From the NCBI GenBank assembly GCA_964469905.1, contig CAYXZW010000002.1:92286-156285 (forward strand): a stretch of DNA of 64,000 nt, read 5' to 3'. A program made the translations under genes and the position numbers. Each line of letters opens with the position of its first letter. Within the stretch, counting starts at the first letter, position 1. Of the stretch, positions 62,120 to 64,000 are shown piece after piece. The notes under the pieces are model-generated. The model did no database searches, was not told the origin of the DNA, and worked only from the letters and a program-made list of their open reading frames with translations. The DNA comes from MVRV01 sp964469905 (lineage in GTDB: Bacteria; Desulfobacterota; Syntrophia; Syntrophales; Smithellaceae).

Positions 62120-63328
62120 TTATGCGCCGAATTTTTGCATTTTTCCCGCATGCGCCAGCGCCACAGCAATTAGATTTTTCATGGGCATACGTCCCAGGCC
62201 ACCGGTTATACAGGCTCGCTCGCCAAAACTCGTGGCCAAATCCGGCAGGCAGGTTTCAGCCGACAGCAAAACGGGAACCGGATGCCAGCTATGCCCGGAC
62301 ATAACTGCCGGCGTGGAATGATCACCGGTTACCACAAGGACAGCGGGATTTAAAGCACAAATATCGGGAATAAAGGTATCGATTTTTTCAATCACTTTTA
62401 CTTTTTCAGCAAACTGACCGTCTTCACCGCGCGAATCGGTATACTTGATGTGGATAAAGAAAAAATCATGAGCCTGATAATTGTCATGAAGAGCCTGAAT
62501 TTCCTCTTCTATCGTTGGCGTTGCGCCAACCAACTCCATTCCCAGCAGCCTCGCTATTCCTTTGTACATGGGGTAACTGGCGATTGCCAGCGGCTTTAAT
62601 CCGAAGCGTTCAACCATAGAGGGAAAGCGCCGATACCGGGCATAGCCCCGCAACAAAATGGCGTTGGCAGTTTTTTCATCCGCCAGAACATTTTTCATTT
62701 TTTCTGTCAGTTCCTGCATGATGGCGGCAGTATTTTTCGCCTGTGGAATTAATGCCGTTGGCTCCAGCGGCGGTAAACCTGTTTTTTGCGGATCTGTTTC
62801 CGCAACTTCTTCGCTGAAGTCGCCGCCACGCAGCGCCACCAGCGCGCGATGTTCTTTTTCCGTTTTAAAAAACACCTGAGTGCCGGAATTCAACCTAATT
62901 TTTTCCTGAAGCTTGCGGCAGATTGCTTCGTTTTTTTCTGTTGCCAACCGACCCGCCCTTCTGTCGGTAATCAGTCCCTGGGAATCAACTGTGGCAAAAT
63001 TCGCCCGCATATATAAATCACCCTCGGCCAGCGGGAAATCAAGCCCGGCGGCAGAAAGCAACCCCCGGCCGACATTGTATTTTACCGGATCATAGCCGAA
63101 GAGGGCAAAGTGCGCCGGCCCGCTGCCCGGCGTTATACCGTAGCCTACCGGGTCAAGCAGGCCGCAGGTTCCCGAGGCCGCAAGACGATCCAGATTGGGC
63201 GTTTGCGCCGTTTCCAGTTCCGTTTGTCCACCAGGGCTCTGCGGCAGGCCGCCCAATCCATCCATGATCAGAAAAATTATTTTCTTGTCGTTTTTTGTCA
63301 CCAGCTTGTCGATCAATTCCAGTTCCAT
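62120..63328 (-). CDS. apgM: Cofactor-independent phosphoglycerate mutase, archaeal type
   Basis: 402 residues, alkaline-phosphatase superfamily. FLIMDGLGGLPQ holds the metal-binding Asp, ITPGSGPAHFALFGYDP the catalytic Ser, and VVTGDHSTPAVMSGHSWHPVP the C-terminal metal site. It interconverts 3- and 2-phosphoglycerate. The type occurs in archaea and several anaerobic bacteria, including deltaproteobacteria. It is a single glycolytic gene next to the glycan operon, probably independent of it. Confidence 0.92.
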   Translation of the reverse strand: MELELIDKLVTKNDKKIIFLIMDGLGGLPQSPGGQTELETAQTPNLDRLAASGTCGLLDPVGYGITPGSGPAHFALFGYDPVKYNVGRGLLSAAGLDFPLAEGDLYMRANFATVDSQGLITDRRAGRLATEKNEAICRKLQEKIRLNSGTQVFFKTEKEHRALVALRGGDFSEEVAETDPQKTGLPPLEPTALIPQAKNTAAIMQELTEKMKNVLADEKTANAILLRGYARYRRFPSMVERFGLKPLAIASYPMYKGIARLLGMELVGATPTIEEEIQALHDNYQAHDFFFIHIKYTDSRGEDGQFAEKVKVIEKIDTFIPDICALNPAVLVVTGDHSTPAVMSGHSWHPVPVLLSAETCLPDLATSFGERACITGGLGRMPMKNLIAVALAHAGKMQKFGA

Positions 63329-63387
63329 AAATCATCCATCATCTTTTTTTTCAATATTACACCGGTAATTAAAAACCGCCATCATCA

Positions 63388-63406
63388 TGCCGGACTCGAT
63401 CCGGCA
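63388..63406. repeat. REP-like palindrome
   Basis: TGCCGGA (63388-63394) and TCCGGCA (63400-63406) pair across CTCGA, within a GCCGGACTCGATCCGGCATC-type repeat common in intergenic DNA of proteobacteria. Single copy seen here. Confidence 0.6.
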
Positions 63407-63438
63407 TCCAGTTAAATTAATGCTAGATTCCGGCTTTT

Positions 63439-63569
63439 GAGACTGTGTCGCAATTGAAAAGAATGCCATTCCGAACGTATGTGAGGAATCTTAAGTAGCT
63501 GAATCAATTGAAAACAAGATTTCTCGCTGCGCTTCGAAATGACACAAAAATGAATTGCGACACAGTCTC
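63439..63569. repeat. MITE-like element with 17-base perfect terminal inverted repeats
   Basis: GAGACTGTGTCGCAATT (63439-63455) is the exact reverse complement of AATTGCGACACAGTCTC (63553-63569). The pairing extends imperfectly outside, with ATTCCGGC on both sides. The roughly 95-base interior contains GGAATCTTAAG and a CTCGCTGCGCTTCGAAATGACA motif. No gene lies inside. It sits in the 337-base gap 63329-63665, with the palindrome and the terminator; nothing else was found in that gap. Confidence 0.65.
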
Positions 63570-63615
63570 TTTCGCCGGAATGACAACATTGAGCTATCCT
63601 GTTGCCGTGTAACAG

Positions 63616-63650
63616 AAAAGGCGAGGCAGCACAAGGCTATCTCGCCTTTT
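63616..63650 (-). terminator. Hairpin terminator after the acyl-CoA dehydrogenase gene
   Basis: Ten-base perfect arms AAAAGGCGAG (63616-63625) and CTCGCCTTTT (63641-63650) around a 15-base loop, 15 bases beyond the dehydrogenase stop on the minus strand. A and T tracts on both sides allow it to work in either direction. Confidence 0.8.
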
Positions 63651-63665
63651 CCCTTTTATTTTTAG

Positions 63666-64000
63666 TTAGCGCATGCTTAATAATTTCCGGGCAACAACTA
63701 CTCGCTGAATTTCGTTTGTTCCTTCATAGATCTGGCATATTTTGGCATCGCGCATGTGACGCTCCGCGGGATATTCCTTGACGTAACCATAGCCGCCGAA
63801 AATCTGCACCCCTTCAATGGCCGCCTTCATCGCCACATCGGAGGCGAAGTACTTGGACATGGCTGACTCTTTTTCAAAATCTAACCCGTTGTCTTCCAGC
63901 CAGGCCGCGCGCAACAACAAAAGTTCCGCCGCATCCAGTTCCGTCGCCATATCCGCCAGTTTAAATTGAATCGCCTGAAAAGTGCTGATCGGCTTGCCGA
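63666..64000 (-). CDS. Acyl-CoA dehydrogenase, C-terminal part (5' end beyond window)
   Basis: 111 codons are visible; the frame continues off the right edge. The sequence GKPISTFQAIQFKLADMAT, VQIFGGYGYVKEYPAERHMRDAK and ICQIYEGTNEIQR is the standard C-terminal domain of acyl-CoA dehydrogenases, with the FAD-contacting and closing segments. It oxidises an acyl-CoA to an enoyl-CoA, fitting the beta-oxidation genes at 45-48 kb. Chain length cannot be judged from this part. Confidence 0.93.
   Translation of the reverse strand, partial: GKPISTFQAIQFKLADMATELDAAELLLLRAAWLEDNGLDFEKESAMSKYFASDVAMKAAIEGVQIFGGYGYVKEYPAERHMRDAKICQIYEGTNEIQRVVVARKLLSMR

Noticed and set aside
1..64000. CRISPR arrays, tRNA or rRNA genes, insertion sequences with transposases
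   Set aside because: None were recognised on either strand in reading; repeats seen are short intergenic elements only.

Overview
The window is almost entirely one very large surface-polysaccharide / lipopolysaccharide (LPS) gene region from a Gram-negative bacterium. The acyl-CoA ligase, the thiolase with its inserted segment, the acyl-CoA dehydrogenase, the archaeal-type phosphoglycerate mutase and the EPS-associated MarR-type regulator together suggest an anaerobic Desulfobacterota / deltaproteobacterium, perhaps a Syntrophales-like fatty-acid degrader. That assignment is an inference from gene content; no rRNA or housekeeping marker is present.

Layout. (A) 1-15.1 kb, minus strand: a cut-off perosamine-synthase-like aminotransferase, a Wzx flippase, a KpsC/KpsS-like protein, two adjacent B12-binding radical SAM enzymes, a fused AAC(3)-type acyltransferase/DUF4910 protein, two methyltransferases, an acyl carrier protein, a cyclase-family hydrolase, an AMP-forming ligase and an aldolase of the DRE-TIM family. 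Read together they look like a pathway that builds an unusual acyl group on an ACP and places it on an amino sugar. (B) 15.2-30.7 kb, minus strand: a nearly complete pseudaminic acid pathway (PseB, PseC, PseG, PseI, and a PseF/SpsF-like domain fused to a class III aminotransferase), an acetamidino triad (HisH-like, HisF-like, WbpG/PseA-like), a formyltransferase, and three enzymes of the UDP-ManNAc3NAcA route (WbpA, a WbpB-WbpD fusion, WbpI). (C) 31-33.7 kb: the EPS-associated regulator with a good promoter, a YdcF-like membrane protein, an intact RelE/Phd-type toxin-antitoxin pair and a broken VapC toxin beside its intact antitoxin. (D) 33.8-44.7 kb, both strands: LPS core / glycan assembly genes (WaaE-like and WaaG-like transferases, other GT2s, O-antigen ligase, a GT-D-like protein, a CgeB-like transferase, several methyltransferases).

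(E) 44.7-48.4 kb: a YtfJ-like exported protein, an acyl-CoA ligase and a thiolase, apparently ordinary fatty-acid metabolism. (F) 48.6-62.0 kb: a GT2 gene, then a tightly coupled minus-strand operon for a modified heptose: GDP-heptose 4,6-dehydratase-like protein, a TylF-like methyltransferase, a split transketolase pair, two short-chain dehydrogenases with altered catalytic motifs, a third B12 radical SAM enzyme, a DegT aminotransferase, two GNATs, a DdahB/MlghB-like 3,5-epimerase, HddA and HddC. (G) 62.1-64 kb: phosphoglycerate mutase, a repeat-rich intergenic stretch with a MITE-like inverted repeat and a terminator, and the 3' end of an acyl-CoA dehydrogenase gene.

The two most unusual parts are the ACP/ligase/aldolase/AAC(3)-fusion block (A) and the heptose operon with split transketolase and radical SAM enzyme (F). 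Most genes in both are linked by 1-17 base overlaps (TAATG, ATGA, TGATG), which supports co-translation. Functions of individual unusual members are family-level predictions only.
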